NCBI RefSeq assembly: GCF_000011365.1
Contig: NC_004463.1
Location: forward strand, 3,954,001-4,018,000
Direction: 5' to 3'
DNA from: Bradyrhizobium diazoefficiens USDA 110
Lineage (GTDB): Bacteria > Pseudomonadota > Alphaproteobacteria > Rhizobiales > Xanthobacteraceae
DNA length: 64,000 nt
Part shown: positions 8,178 through 17,365 of the stretch, piece by piece
Layout of the letters: each line of letters starts with the position of its first letter
Position numbering within the stretch: position 1 is the first letter of the stretch
Program-made: the position numbers and the translations under genes
The notes under the pieces: model-generated
Database searches by the model: none
What the model was told of the DNA's origin: nothing
What the model saw: only the letters and a program-made list of their open reading frames with translations

Positions 8178-10817
8178 TCAATTCCACGAATATGCGAACT
8201 TGTCGTTCTCGATCGAGACCCGCGCTTGCTTGACTTCTTCCTTGGCAAGCGACTTGCTGAGGAATTCGCGTGACAGCTCCGGGAGCAGGGTGTTGGTGAT
8301 GATGTTGTCAATCATTCGCCCGCCAGAGTCCGGGTCGTTGCAACGTGACACAATGTGCTCCACGACCGCGTCATCGTAGCTGAATGCCGCGTTATGGTTG
8401 TCACGGAGGCGTCGTCCGATCCGGTCGAGCTGCAACCGAGCGATCCCGGCGAGCATTTCGTCGGATAGCGGGAAGTACGGTATCGAGACGATGCGTCCGA
8501 GCAGCGCTGCCGGAAACACCTTCAGCAATTCCGGCCTCAGCATCTTGGCGAGCTCTTCCGGTTCGCTGCGATACTTTGGATCTCGCGAGAGGCCCATGAT
8601 CAGATCGGTGCCGACGTTGGTGGTCAGGATGATCAACGTGTTCTTGAAGTCGATCCGCCGCCCGTTGCCGTCCTCCATGGTTCCCTTGTCGAACACCTGG
8701 AAGAAGATCTCATGGACGTCGGGATGAGCTTTCTCGACCTCGTCGAGCAGGATGACGCTATAGGGCTTGCGCCGGACAGCCTCGGTGAGGCGTCCACCTT
8801 CTCCATAGCCGACATAGCCGGGAGGCGCTCCCTTCAAGGTCGAGACGGTGTGCGCTTCCTGGAACTCCGACATGTTGATCGTGATCATGTTCTGCTCGCC
8901 GCCGTAGAGGGTCTCGGCAAGCGCCAGGGCGGTTTCGGTCTTGCCCACGCCGGATGGACCAGCCAGCATGAACACGCCGATCGGCTTCGACGGGTTGTCC
9001 AGTTTGGCGCGGCTGGTCTCGATTCGCTTGGCGATCATCGTCAGCCCATGAGACTGGCCGACGACGCGGCGGTTGAGGATCTCCGGTAGTTTCAGCACGG
9101 TTTCGATCTCGTCGCGCATCATCCGGCCGACCGGGATGCCAGTCCAGTCAGAGACAACGGACGCCACCGACTGCTGGTCCACATAGGCATAGACCATCCG
9201 CTTTTCCGGATTGATGCTCTCAAGCGTGTCGAACTTGCCGCGCAGCTCCGCGCGCCTGGCAGCCGGATCGTCGCCTTCCATGGGTTCGGACAGGATCTCC
9301 CGAATGCCCCGGATGTCCTTGACGAGCTCCTGCTCTGCGGCCCAATCGGCTTCGAGGTTCGTCAGCTTGTCCTTCAATGCTGCGACGTCGTTGTCGATCG
9401 CTACGATGCGCTCGTCGTCCTCAATCCCAAGATCGCTGTCGCTGACGAGTGCTGATCGCTCAGCTTCACGGGCGGCAATCGCAACGCGTGCATCCTCGAT
9501 CAGGGCCGGAGTCGCGCTCTGGCTGATCGCCACGCGCGCCGAGGCGGTATCAAGCAGGCTGACCGCCTTGTCGGGTAACTGCCGTGAAGGAATGTAGCGG
9601 TGGGACAGGTTGACCGCTGCGACGATCGCGGCATCCGAGATGCGAACGCCGTGGTGCTTTTCCATCGGACCGAGGAGTCCGCGCAGCATGATGCAGCAGG
9701 TTTCCACATCGGGTTCATCGATCTGGATCGGCTGGAAGCGTCGTGTGAGCGCGGGATCTTTCTCGATATACTGGCGATATTCTGCCCACGTGGTGGCGGC
9801 GATCGTGCGCAGCGTGCCACGCGCAAGGGGAGGTTTCAGGAGATTGGCTGCATCACCGGTGCCGGCCGCGCCGCCGGCGCCGATCAGTGTGTGGGCTTCA
9901 TCGATGAACAGGATGATGGGGGTGGGTGAGCTCTGGACCTCGTCGATCACCGACCGCAAGCGCTGCTCAAACTCGCCCTTCATGGAGGCACCGGCCTGCA
10001 TCAGGCCGATGTCGAGCGCACAAAGCCTTACACCGCGGAGCGGTGGCGGCACGTCGCCGGCGGCGATACGCTGGGCGAAGCCCTCGACAACTGCGGTCTT
10101 GCCGACGCCAGCCTCGCCGGTGAGGATTGGATTGTTCTGCCGCCGACGCATCAACACGTCGATCAGTTGGCGGATTTCTTCGTCCCGACCAAGGATCGGA
10201 TCCATCTCGCCCGATTTGGCCTTGGCGGTGAGATCCTGGGAGAACCGGTCGAGCGGCGTCGTCCCCTTTGGACCCGCTTGGGCCGCGCCTTCCGTGACGG
10301 CGCCGACCAGGCCCGAACCGTCCATCGGTCGCATGGTCTCCTCGTCGGAGCCGGCCCAGACGGCGCGACGCTCCGCGGCCAGTGCGTCGACGTTGACCTT
10401 GGAAAATTCCTGCGAGAGGTTGTTCAGCGTGCGACGAATATCGTTCGATTTCAGGCCTGCCACAAGCAGATGACCGGTGCGGATCTGGGTCTCGCCAAAG
10501 AAGAGCGTGGCATAATGCCAGCCCCGATCGAGCAGATCGATGACCGAATTGGCGACGCCCGGCATGTCGGTTTCGTTCTTACGAAAGCCATTGATCACGC
10601 CGGCAAGGTCCGACAACAAGCGTGCGCGGTCGAGCTTGTAATGATCGACCGAGAGGCTGAGATCGTTGCGTTCCTGCTGCAGGATATGAAACAGCCAGTG
10701 CGCAAGCTCGACGTTGCGATTGCCGGCGCTCTTTGCGTGGCGCAGGGCCTGTAAGAAGGCATCATAGCCGGCCCGGTTCAGCTTGCCCGTTACAGCTTCA
10801 ATGCTGATGTCGGTCAC
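8178..10817 (-). CDS. tssH: TssH (ClpV) sheath-recycling AAA+ ATPase
   Basis: An 879-residue ClpB/ClpV-type ATPase that disassembles contracted TssB-TssC sheath in the cytoplasm. An N-terminal Clp-N-like repeat region (residues 1-150) is followed by the first AAA+ module (Walker A GEAGVGKT near 240, Walker B ILFIDEAH) and the coiled middle domain (about 430-540). The second module has Walker A GPSGVGKT near 620 and VILLDEVEKAH. The C-terminus ends in a Clp D2-small-type domain. Length matches the family. It lies downstream of tssG by about 100 bp and just upstream of the methyltransferase gene. Confidence 0.95.
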   Translation of the reverse strand: MTDISIEAVTGKLNRAGYDAFLQALRHAKSAGNRNVELAHWLFHILQQERNDLSLSVDHYKLDRARLLSDLAGVINGFRKNETDMPGVANSVIDLLDRGWHYATLFFGETQIRTGHLLVAGLKSNDIRRTLNNLSQEFSKVNVDALAAERRAVWAGSDEETMRPMDGSGLVGAVTEGAAQAGPKGTTPLDRFSQDLTAKAKSGEMDPILGRDEEIRQLIDVLMRRRQNNPILTGEAGVGKTAVVEGFAQRIAAGDVPPPLRGVRLCALDIGLMQAGASMKGEFEQRLRSVIDEVQSSPTPIILFIDEAHTLIGAGGAAGTGDAANLLKPPLARGTLRTIAATTWAEYRQYIEKDPALTRRFQPIQIDEPDVETCCIMLRGLLGPMEKHHGVRISDAAIVAAVNLSHRYIPSRQLPDKAVSLLDTASARVAISQSATPALIEDARVAIAAREAERSALVSDSDLGIEDDERIVAIDNDVAALKDKLTNLEADWAAEQELVKDIRGIREILSEPMEGDDPAARRAELRGKFDTLESINPEKRMVYAYVDQQSVASVVSDWTGIPVGRMMRDEIETVLKLPEILNRRVVGQSHGLTMIAKRIETSRAKLDNPSKPIGVFMLAGPSGVGKTETALALAETLYGGEQNMITINMSEFQEAHTVSTLKGAPPGYVGYGEGGRLTEAVRRKPYSVILLDEVEKAHPDVHEIFFQVFDKGTMEDGNGRRIDFKNTLIILTTNVGTDLIMGLSRDPKYRSEPEELAKMLRPELLKVFPAALLGRIVSIPYFPLSDEMLAGIARLQLDRIGRRLRDNHNAAFSYDDAVVEHIVSRCNDPDSGGRMIDNIITNTLLPELSREFLSKSLAKEEVKQARVSIENDKFAYSWN

Positions 10818-10914
10818 GGCGGCTCCTCCTGCTCAATTCCTCCGCGGATGCGTGCCATCATGCGGAAATTGCCTCAAATTCCATAGCATTAGGCGATCAG
10901 CGCGATGGATAGGT

Positions 10915-11946
10915 TCAAATCGCCGCGGCATTCGCTGTGGCACTCCGGCGGGCTCTCAATCGTTCGCCGAGCTGAAAGCGGGCATCGCGGCGATATTCTT
11001 CCGTGGAGGCCCAGTTCGGCGAGACCCAGGTGGTCCATCCAAGTCGCCCACTCTGTCCAAGCCTGACCGGGACGACCTCTCCCGCCGGAATGGCGAGCTC
11101 GACCTCCCATTCCAATTCGTCGCCGATATAGAAGAAAACGGCGTCGGCCAGCGGCGCCGACAGGTTGGGTGTTTCGGTCGGCAGGAATTGTTCGTACTGA
11201 GCAAAAGTTCTGACAAAGACCCGAACTCTGATCTTGTCCTCGACGCTGAACACACGCGAGCCGAGAAGGGCGTCCTGGCCGAGCCTCGCATGCGTTCCGC
11301 CGAGCCGGCTGCAGTGACTTGGGTCGAATGAGAGCCAGGTGCCGACGAATTCGTCGATCTCGACTTTGACGTCGAACAGTCCTTGCAGGAACCGCGTCAA
11401 TCGTGATGCACACTTCGCCCTGGGCGCGACCAGTCCAGCGAAGCTGAGCTTCGCCATGTCCGGAACCGCATCGCGATCGGCGAAAACATCGGAGCCCAAG
11501 CCGGCGAAGGAGCCGACATAGGCAATGAAGCGATCGTCCGCCGGGCGGTCATGCTGCGCGATCGGGCGCGCGTCGGCCCAGGCACGAAAGAAGAGTTGCA
11601 GGAAGCGTCCGTTGAGGAGGTCGAGAAAGCGGGGGAAGGCGTCATCCCGCATCAGCCACCAGCTGAGGCTTTCATCGGTGGTGGCAAGGGGCAGGGCGCC
11701 CTGCGGGCCCAGGAGGCCGAGAAATTTGACGAGTATCCTCAGCCGGGCACCCTGGTCGTCCACCGCCGCGAGGTTCGAGGCGGGGAACTCCAGATAAGGC
11801 ACCTGGCCGAGGTCGATATATTCGTCGCGACGCGCGGCACTGTCGCCGATCCGCGGTCGATCCGGGTTGGCGCGCTCGAACTGGCGTAACGTATGGAAGA
11901 AATCGAAGCGCCAGGGCTCGGCCTTCATCTGGTCGATCAGCGTCAT
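10915..11946 (-). CDS. tssG: TssG baseplate protein
   Basis: A 343-residue TssG (ImpH/VasB family), a wedge component of the T6SS baseplate that binds TssF. The N-terminus has the family pattern WRFDFFHTLRQFERANP, and GLLGPQGALPLATT is the typical conserved block near residue 80. The ATG at 11946 overlaps the tssF stop as ATGA, indicating translational coupling; a start 11 codons earlier inside tssF is less likely. Confidence 0.93.
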   Translation of the reverse strand: MTLIDQMKAEPWRFDFFHTLRQFERANPDRPRIGDSAARRDEYIDLGQVPYLEFPASNLAAVDDQGARLRILVKFLGLLGPQGALPLATTDESLSWWLMRDDAFPRFLDLLNGRFLQLFFRAWADARPIAQHDRPADDRFIAYVGSFAGLGSDVFADRDAVPDMAKLSFAGLVAPRAKCASRLTRFLQGLFDVKVEIDEFVGTWLSFDPSHCSRLGGTHARLGQDALLGSRVFSVEDKIRVRVFVRTFAQYEQFLPTETPNLSAPLADAVFFYIGDELEWEVELAIPAGEVVPVRLGQSGRLGWTTWVSPNWASTEEYRRDARFQLGERLRARRSATANAAAI

Positions 11947-13911
11947 AGCGGTCTCCGCGTGCCCATGCGCGGTGGCCACCGCATGATCTCGCCGCGCTCC
12001 GGCGTCGAGATGACCGTCTGAGTGAAGGTGTTGAAGCCCGAATAGTCGGCGAAGAAGCGCTCCAGTATTGCTCCGAGCAAAAACACGCCGCTGCCCTCAA
12101 ATGCCTTCTCGTCGAGCGTAACGGTAATCTCCAGGCCCCGTGCTGCGCCGCTACCCGTGCGCTCGCGCACGCGCCGCACGACAGGTCGGCTTTCTATGCT
12201 GCGCACGCCGCGGATCTTGCGCTCCGTGGCGTCGTCGAACTGATCGGCGAACAAGGCCAGCATCTCGCGCAGCGCTCCGGCGTTCTTGCCGCCACCGCGT
12301 TCGACGAGGCCAAGATAGTTGAGGCTGAGCATGTTGATCAGCCGCCAGCTGACAATCCCACTGTTGGCGATTTCGCTGCGGCTGCGCAGTTGGGCAACCA
12401 CCGGCTCACGCGGTGGCGTGGGACCAGCGACACACATCAGATCAAGGGAGGTATCGTCCAGCAGCCGAAAGTCGGCGCCGCCCTGGCCGACCGGCAAGTG
12501 CTCGGTGAGATGGCGATTGGAGCACAGAGCCCGGACGCTCAGTTCGGCGACGGAGCCTCCGCCACTCAATTCGCCGGGCTCAAGCAGCGACAGGAACATG
12601 TCCGTCCCGGTGTAGTCTGAGGAAGTACCGTATGTCTTCTCCTCTACTGTGCGGCGCCGGGGTAAGCGGCGGACGGTGAAATAGAGCCCCGTCGACCGAT
12701 CCGCTGGTCCGGTCGACGGCGGCCGAATAGAGCGGGCGCACGGGCCGTTTATCCTTCTCTGCCGGCAGGTGCGCGTAGACCTCGAGCACCTGGTGCGGTT
12801 CGTATTCCAGATAGCGGCTGCGATCTGGCACCACATGGTACTCGTAAGTATTCGACTTGACAGGAATGCGATCGCTCGTTTTCTCGAACAGATTGATCGC
12901 CGGTGCAGTATAGAGCCTGAAGGTCTCGGGGCGCACCGAGGCAGCCAGCCGCGAATTGTGTTCATCGAAAGCGAAGACAATATCGATCGATTTGCTGCGC
13001 AGTCGCGACATCACGCTGCGTAGTCCCGTCAGGTTTATGCCGAGGAACTTGCGTGGAAACATGAAATATTCTCGCAGCAGCTCCGAACCGCGAAAGATCC
13101 GATTGTCGTTAGGGAACAGCGACTCGTTTTCGTCGAAGCCAATTTGCTGCACGCAATCATGGGGCGCACGAGTCACCACCGGATCGCCGAAGTCGTCGAG
13201 ATGCCGGAAGTAGACTCCTTTGCAATTCGAGATCAATTGCTCGTAGAGCGCGATGGCGTCGGATTCCGCGCCTGAGAGGTAGATCGGAAGTTCGCTCACG
13301 CGGCAGCCTGCGAACCAGGTTTCCGGCTTGGCTCGGGCCTCTGCGTCCGGTAGTTCCTCGTCGAGCCGGGCTGCGGTACGATGGGTCAGCGACAGCTTCA
13401 GCCCCGCGATGACGTCGCCTCCGACCGGGATCCCGAGCGCCTGCAGAGTGCCCGCTGTGGAGAAATACTCTGCGCTGGTGACGTCGAACGGCCAGAGCAC
13501 GATGTCGCGGCAAAGTCGAAACCGGCAGGAAAGACTTCGTTCTCTCTCGCGGTAGGTCGCGTCGAAATAGGCGCCGCGTACAATCTTCTTGCCGTCGCGC
13601 AGCGCTGGGTCGGCGTAGGGTGGCCGTGCCGCGACGAGCATCGCCGACGGTGTGGGCGCAAGATAGTTCGGTACCAGCTGCTCAAGCAGGTTTGCAGTGA
13701 ATTCCGGGAATTCGTGCTTGAGCTTGAGCTGAACGCGGGCGGCAAGAAACGCGGCGCCTTCCAATAGTCCCGTGATCATCGGGTCCGAGCGGTCCCGGAT
13801 GAGGCCGCCGAGGCGCTCTGCGATGCCAGGATATTCTTCGGCGAAATCTCCTGCCTGCTCGTACAGCAATGACAGTTCACGATTGTAGAAATCGAGGAAT
13901 TCGCGATTCAT
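11943..13911 (-). CDS. tssF: TssF baseplate protein, apparently frameshifted
   Basis: TssF (ImpG/VasA family) builds the T6SS baseplate wedge with TssG. The frame from ATG 13911 (MNREFLDFYNRELSLLYEQ, the family's hallmark start) runs to about 12690 at RPLYSAAVDRTSG. The homologous remainder (GLYFTVRRLPRRRTVEEKTYG onward, then SLNYLGL and the C-terminal FNTFTQTVI) is in the +1 frame to 11943. The shift sits at a run of four Cs on the plus strand (12687-12690); three would restore one frame of about 655 residues. As read, the first frame stops near 12580 and lacks about 200 C-terminal residues. It could be a real mutation, a sequencing or assembly error, or much less likely programmed slippage. 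The start overlaps closely with the tssE stop. Confidence 0.88.
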
Positions 13912-13912
13912 G

Positions 13913-14461
13913 CTAAAGTCGATTGATTTGGATGTCGCCGCTGTCGAGGTCGACGTCGGCGACAAATTCCACGGGGACGTTGAGCGGCTCAGCCTTGAGG
14001 TCGGCGTGAACGATGAAGCGCAGCTTCAGCTGCTCGGGACCGACCGAGCCGTCGCGACGGACCCGGATCGTCTTGCGATCGAGTCTTGGCTCGTACGTCG
14101 TCAGAGTCTCGCGCAGGGCGCCGGTGAGTTCGTCGTCCGTGACCTCGTCGATCGAACGGTGGGCGATATCGGGGAAGCCGTAGTTCAGGATCGAGGTTCG
14201 AACGCTATCCCGCCCGCTCAGATCCAAGGTCGATTCCAGAGCAATGGTATTGAGGAGCGTTTCAAGGTCATGGGAGACCTCCCGCCGCAACAACGTTTCC
14301 GAGATCGGAAAGCGGCCTGCGCTGCGCCGCCCGGCAATGATCCGCTCACCGAACTCATCGCGCAGATTGAGCTTCTTGCGCGCATCGCGTGCTTCATGAG
14401 CGGAGCGAAAGGCCAGCATTAATGGGGGAGAGAGCCGATCCCTCTTTGGAGCAATGGTCAT
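13913..14461 (-). CDS. tssE: TssE baseplate (gp25-like) protein
   Basis: A 182-residue gp25-like TssE, part of the baseplate that nucleates sheath assembly. The characteristic segment is SVRTSILNYGFPDIAHRSID, followed by a lysozyme-related gp25 core with YEPRLDRKTIRV. The ATG at 14461 (MTIAPKRDRLSPP) is chosen because the protein then begins as in the family; the frame is open further upstream but without similar content. The stop touches the tssF start (spacing of one base). A 182-bp gap with a strong hairpin separates it from hcp. Confidence 0.9.
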   Translation of the reverse strand: MTIAPKRDRLSPPLMLAFRSAHEARDARKKLNLRDEFGERIIAGRRSAGRFPISETLLRREVSHDLETLLNTIALESTLDLSGRDSVRTSILNYGFPDIAHRSIDEVTDDELTGALRETLTTYEPRLDRKTIRVRRDGSVGPEQLKLRFIVHADLKAEPLNVPVEFVADVDLDSGDIQINRL

Positions 14462-14593
14462 TGACTGTCCCCAAGATCTCCGGCTCGCTATGCTGTTTCG
14501 CGGAGCAATAGCTGGTCTCCGGGATGATGTCGCCTCAGCAGGCGGTCGGGCCCGCAACCGGTCAAGTCGAGACTTGCGACCGCAATCGCGTCG

Positions 14594-14631
14594 CCTGGCG
14601 CCGGTTCGCGCTTATCGCAACCGGCGCCAGG
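14594..14631 (-). terminator. Strong 13-bp hairpin between hcp and tssE
   Basis: Perfect inverted repeat: CCTGGCGCCGGTT (14594-14606) and AACCGGCGCCAGG (14619-14631), loop 12 bases. It begins 13 bp after the hcp stop on the transcript. No T-tract follows, so it is better read as a partial terminator or RNA-stability structure than as a complete stop signal. Such an element would allow hcp to be made in excess of tssEFGH, as its tube role requires. Confidence 0.65.
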
Positions 14632-14643
14632 TAGGGCCGACAA

Positions 14644-15129
14644 TCAGGCCCATTCCTTGTTGGCGGGAACGTCCCAGCCAAACACCGGCGCAGCTCCAGC
14701 GCCGCCTTTTTCTGTCTGGGTCTTGTAGGTCATCTTGACCTTCGCGAAGTTCAGACTCACGTTTTCGGTGAGGCGATCTTCACCGTGCGATCCGCCCGTC
14801 GATACGCTGGTGACTAGAATGTGCTTCATCTCGATCTTGAGATACTCCAGCGGATTTTCGCCCGCCTTGCGGACCGTGAGGATCGCCGTGTCAATGTGCT
14901 TGCCGTTCGCGCAGACCTTGAAAAGCTCCGGCGTGGCCTTGTCGACGAAGTGCGTAAAGTGGAGATCCTGGACGCTGACCTTGCCGGCGCCGCCGCCCGA
15001 ACCGCTGTGGAAAGTGCCTGACTGGCTTTCGCCGAAAGACCAGCTCAAAATATCGATTTCGTCCTTGTGCTTGTCGTCCAGCGACTCGCCCTTGATCGGA
15101 TCGAGTTTCAAGAAGATGTCGACAGCCAT
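14644..15129 (-). CDS. hcp: Hcp (TssD) tube protein
   Basis: A 161-residue Hcp, whose hexamers stack into the inner tube of the T6SS and carry small cargo. The start MAVDIFLKLDPIKGES and SWSFGESQSGTFHSGSGGG are the typical Hcp loop region, and VSLNFAKVKMTYK the usual C-terminal strand. Length is normal. It lies 50 bp after tssC, within the minus arm. Confidence 0.97.
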   Translation of the reverse strand: MAVDIFLKLDPIKGESLDDKHKDEIDILSWSFGESQSGTFHSGSGGGAGKVSVQDLHFTHFVDKATPELFKVCANGKHIDTAILTVRKAGENPLEYLKIEMKHILVTSVSTGGSHGEDRLTENVSLNFAKVKMTYKTQTEKGGAGAAPVFGWDVPANKEWA

Positions 15130-15179
15130 AGCGTAGTCCTCTCAAATTTCTGCGTGGTTACGGTTGCGATGTTGCGGCA

Positions 15180-16682
15180 TCAGGAAGCGGGGCCGGGTAG
15201 GCGTGAAACCAGGCTGAGGCCGACGTCCATCGCCTCCAACTGAAAGTGTGGACGAAGAAAGAAGCGCGCGTTGTAATATCCCGGATTCTCCTCGTTTGCG
15301 ATGACTTCAACCTTCGCAGCGGCCAGTGGCTTGCGCGCTTTCTGAGCTTCTGACGAGAGGGCTGGGTTGGCATCAACGTATTCGTTGATCCAGGTTTGCA
15401 GCCAGATCGTCAGCTCATCCTTCTCCTTCATGGATCCGATCTTGTCGCGAACCATGCACTTCAGATAGTGGGCAAAGCGGGACACTGCGAACATGTAAGG
15501 TAGTCGTGACGACAAGTTGTCGGACGCGGTGGCATCCACGCCCTTTTCGCCGAAGTACTTCTTCGGCTTGTAGAGTGACTGGGCGCCGATGAAGGCGGCC
15601 TTGTCGGTGTTCTTGCGATGGATCAGCGGGATGAGGCCCGCCTTTGCAAGTTCGTGCTCGCGGCGATCACTGATGGCGATCTCGGTCGGGCATTTCAGGT
15701 CGACGCCGCCGTCATCGGTCGGGAATGTGTGCGTCGGCAGGTTGATGACTTCGCCACCGGACTGCACGCCGCGGATCCGCGTGCACCAGCCAAATTCCTT
15801 GAAGGCGCGGTTGATGTTGACCGCCATTGCGTAGGCGGCGTTGATCCAGCCGTATTTATCGCCGGTGTGTCCGTCCGTCTCCTCTTCGAAGGCGAACTCT
15901 TCCACGGGCTCCGATTTCGCGCCGTAGGGGAGGCGGCCGAGCGCGCGGGGCATGCACAGGCCGAGATAGCGCGAGTCGTCCTGATCGCGCAGCCCCTTCC
16001 ATGCGGCATACTCCGGCGTGTCGAACACCTTACCGATGTCGCGAGGGTTGGACAGCTCGGTCCAAGAGTCCATTCCCATCAGCGTCGGCTCGGCGCCGCT
16101 GAAGAAGGGAGCGTGCGCGGCGCCGGCGATCTTGCTGAGATCGCGGAGCAACTGTACGTCGGTTGGGAGGTGGCTGAAATAGTAGTCGCCGATCAGGCAG
16201 CCAAACGGTTCGCCGCCCAGCTGGCCGAATTCATACTCGTAGATCTGCTTGAACAGGGGACTCTGGTCCCAGCGCGCATCGGGGTAAAGCCGCAGATTCC
16301 GATACAACTCGTTCTTGGAGACGTTCATCACCCGGATCTTGAGGTTGGCGTCGGTCTCGGAATTGAAGACGAGGTAGTGGAGGCCGCGCCAAGCACTTTC
16401 GATTGACTGGAACTCAGGTGTGTGAAGAATTTCGTTCATTTGCGCGGTCAGCTTCTGGTCGATCCGCGCGATCATCTCCTCGATGGTGTCGAGGACGTCC
16501 GACTTGATGACGCTCGTGTCCTTCAACGCCTCTTGAACGAGCGTGGATACCGCGTTTTCGACTTCGGTCGCTGCGCGTTCTGTGCGGGGTTTGAAGCTTT
16601 GCTTCAACAGAGTGGCAAACTCGTCAGCTTCGACGGTCTTGACCTGGGTGGTGCTCTCTTTGTGAACAGCTTCTTTTGCCAT
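15180..16682 (-). CDS. tssC: TssC large sheath protein
   Basis: A 500-residue TssC (VipB/ImpD family), which with TssB forms the contractile sheath. Hallmarks are the AWRGLHYLV segment near residue 100, EYEFGQLGGEPFG, and the C-terminal NPGYYNARFFLRPHFQLE. The ATG at 16682 is chosen because GGAAGG lies about 10 bases upstream; the in-frame ATG at 16691 is too close to that site. It starts 16 bp after the tssB stop. Confidence 0.96.
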   Translation of the reverse strand: MAKEAVHKESTTQVKTVEADEFATLLKQSFKPRTERAATEVENAVSTLVQEALKDTSVIKSDVLDTIEEMIARIDQKLTAQMNEILHTPEFQSIESAWRGLHYLVFNSETDANLKIRVMNVSKNELYRNLRLYPDARWDQSPLFKQIYEYEFGQLGGEPFGCLIGDYYFSHLPTDVQLLRDLSKIAGAAHAPFFSGAEPTLMGMDSWTELSNPRDIGKVFDTPEYAAWKGLRDQDDSRYLGLCMPRALGRLPYGAKSEPVEEFAFEEETDGHTGDKYGWINAAYAMAVNINRAFKEFGWCTRIRGVQSGGEVINLPTHTFPTDDGGVDLKCPTEIAISDRREHELAKAGLIPLIHRKNTDKAAFIGAQSLYKPKKYFGEKGVDATASDNLSSRLPYMFAVSRFAHYLKCMVRDKIGSMKEKDELTIWLQTWINEYVDANPALSSEAQKARKPLAAAKVEVIANEENPGYYNARFFLRPHFQLEAMDVGLSLVSRLPGPAS

Positions 16683-16698
16683 GGTCCCCATTCCTTCC

Positions 16699-17226
16699 TT
16701 AGCTCTCGGTGCCAGGTTCGGTCGACTGGCTTGTCGCGCGTTCCCGAAGCGCCGCCATCAGTTGAGGATCGGCGAGAAGTTTTTTGAGCTGGTCCTCGGC
16801 GGCCACCTTGCCATCCATGTAGCGCAGCAGGTTGGCGAGTTGTTCGCGCGCCTCGAGCAGCTTGGCAGCAGCCGGCACCTGGCGGGCGACGGCCACCGGC
16901 GTGAAGTCTGCCATCTTGTTGAAGCGCAGGTTGACCGAGATCTTTTCGTCGGATCCATCGCTGAGGCGATTGGCGACACGCGCCGTCACGCCGGGCTGGA
17001 TTGCCGCCATGCGGTTGTCGAAATTGTCCATGTCGAACTCGAGGAACTTGCGCTCCTCGACCTTCGTCTTCTCGACGCCAGGGTTATTGCCGGAGAGGTC
17101 GGAGAGGACGCCCATGACGAACGGCAGTTCGATCAGCCGCTCGGCGTCGTAAGGATCTTCGTATGTGATGTGCACGCGTGGTGCGCGGTTTCGCCGAATG
17201 AATTTTTGACCGCTGTCTGTAGCCAT
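16699..17226 (-). CDS. tssB: TssB small sheath protein
   Basis: A 175-residue TssB (VipA/ImpC family), partner of TssC in the sheath. It has the typical RAPRVHITYEDPYD and the LPFVMGVLSDLSG motif. The C-terminal half (QLANLLRYMDGKVAAEDQLKKLL) forms the helix that interlocks sheath subunits and is recognised by ClpV-type ATPases in the family. The ATG at 17226 follows GAGGG; an earlier in-frame start at 17250 adds residues absent from the family. Confidence 0.95.
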   Translation of the reverse strand: MATDSGQKFIRRNRAPRVHITYEDPYDAERLIELPFVMGVLSDLSGNNPGVEKTKVEERKFLEFDMDNFDNRMAAIQPGVTARVANRLSDGSDEKISVNLRFNKMADFTPVAVARQVPAAAKLLEAREQLANLLRYMDGKVAAEDQLKKLLADPQLMAALRERATSQSTEPGTES

Positions 17227-17365
17227 GGTTCCCTCACTACGAAATCGCATTAGACATCGAAAAAGACATCGAATTTGCGCGACGCAGATTGGCTAGGGCG
17301 CTTCAAGTTGCTGCGGTCGGCAAACATCCTTGTGTCCAATTAGTGCCCTCGAGCGAAAGCTGGGT

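Noticed and set aside
12687..12690. Programmed frameshifting to make full-length TssF
   Set aside because: A run of only four bases, no slippery heptamer or obvious downstream structure, and no precedent I know for tssF; mutation or sequence error is simpler.
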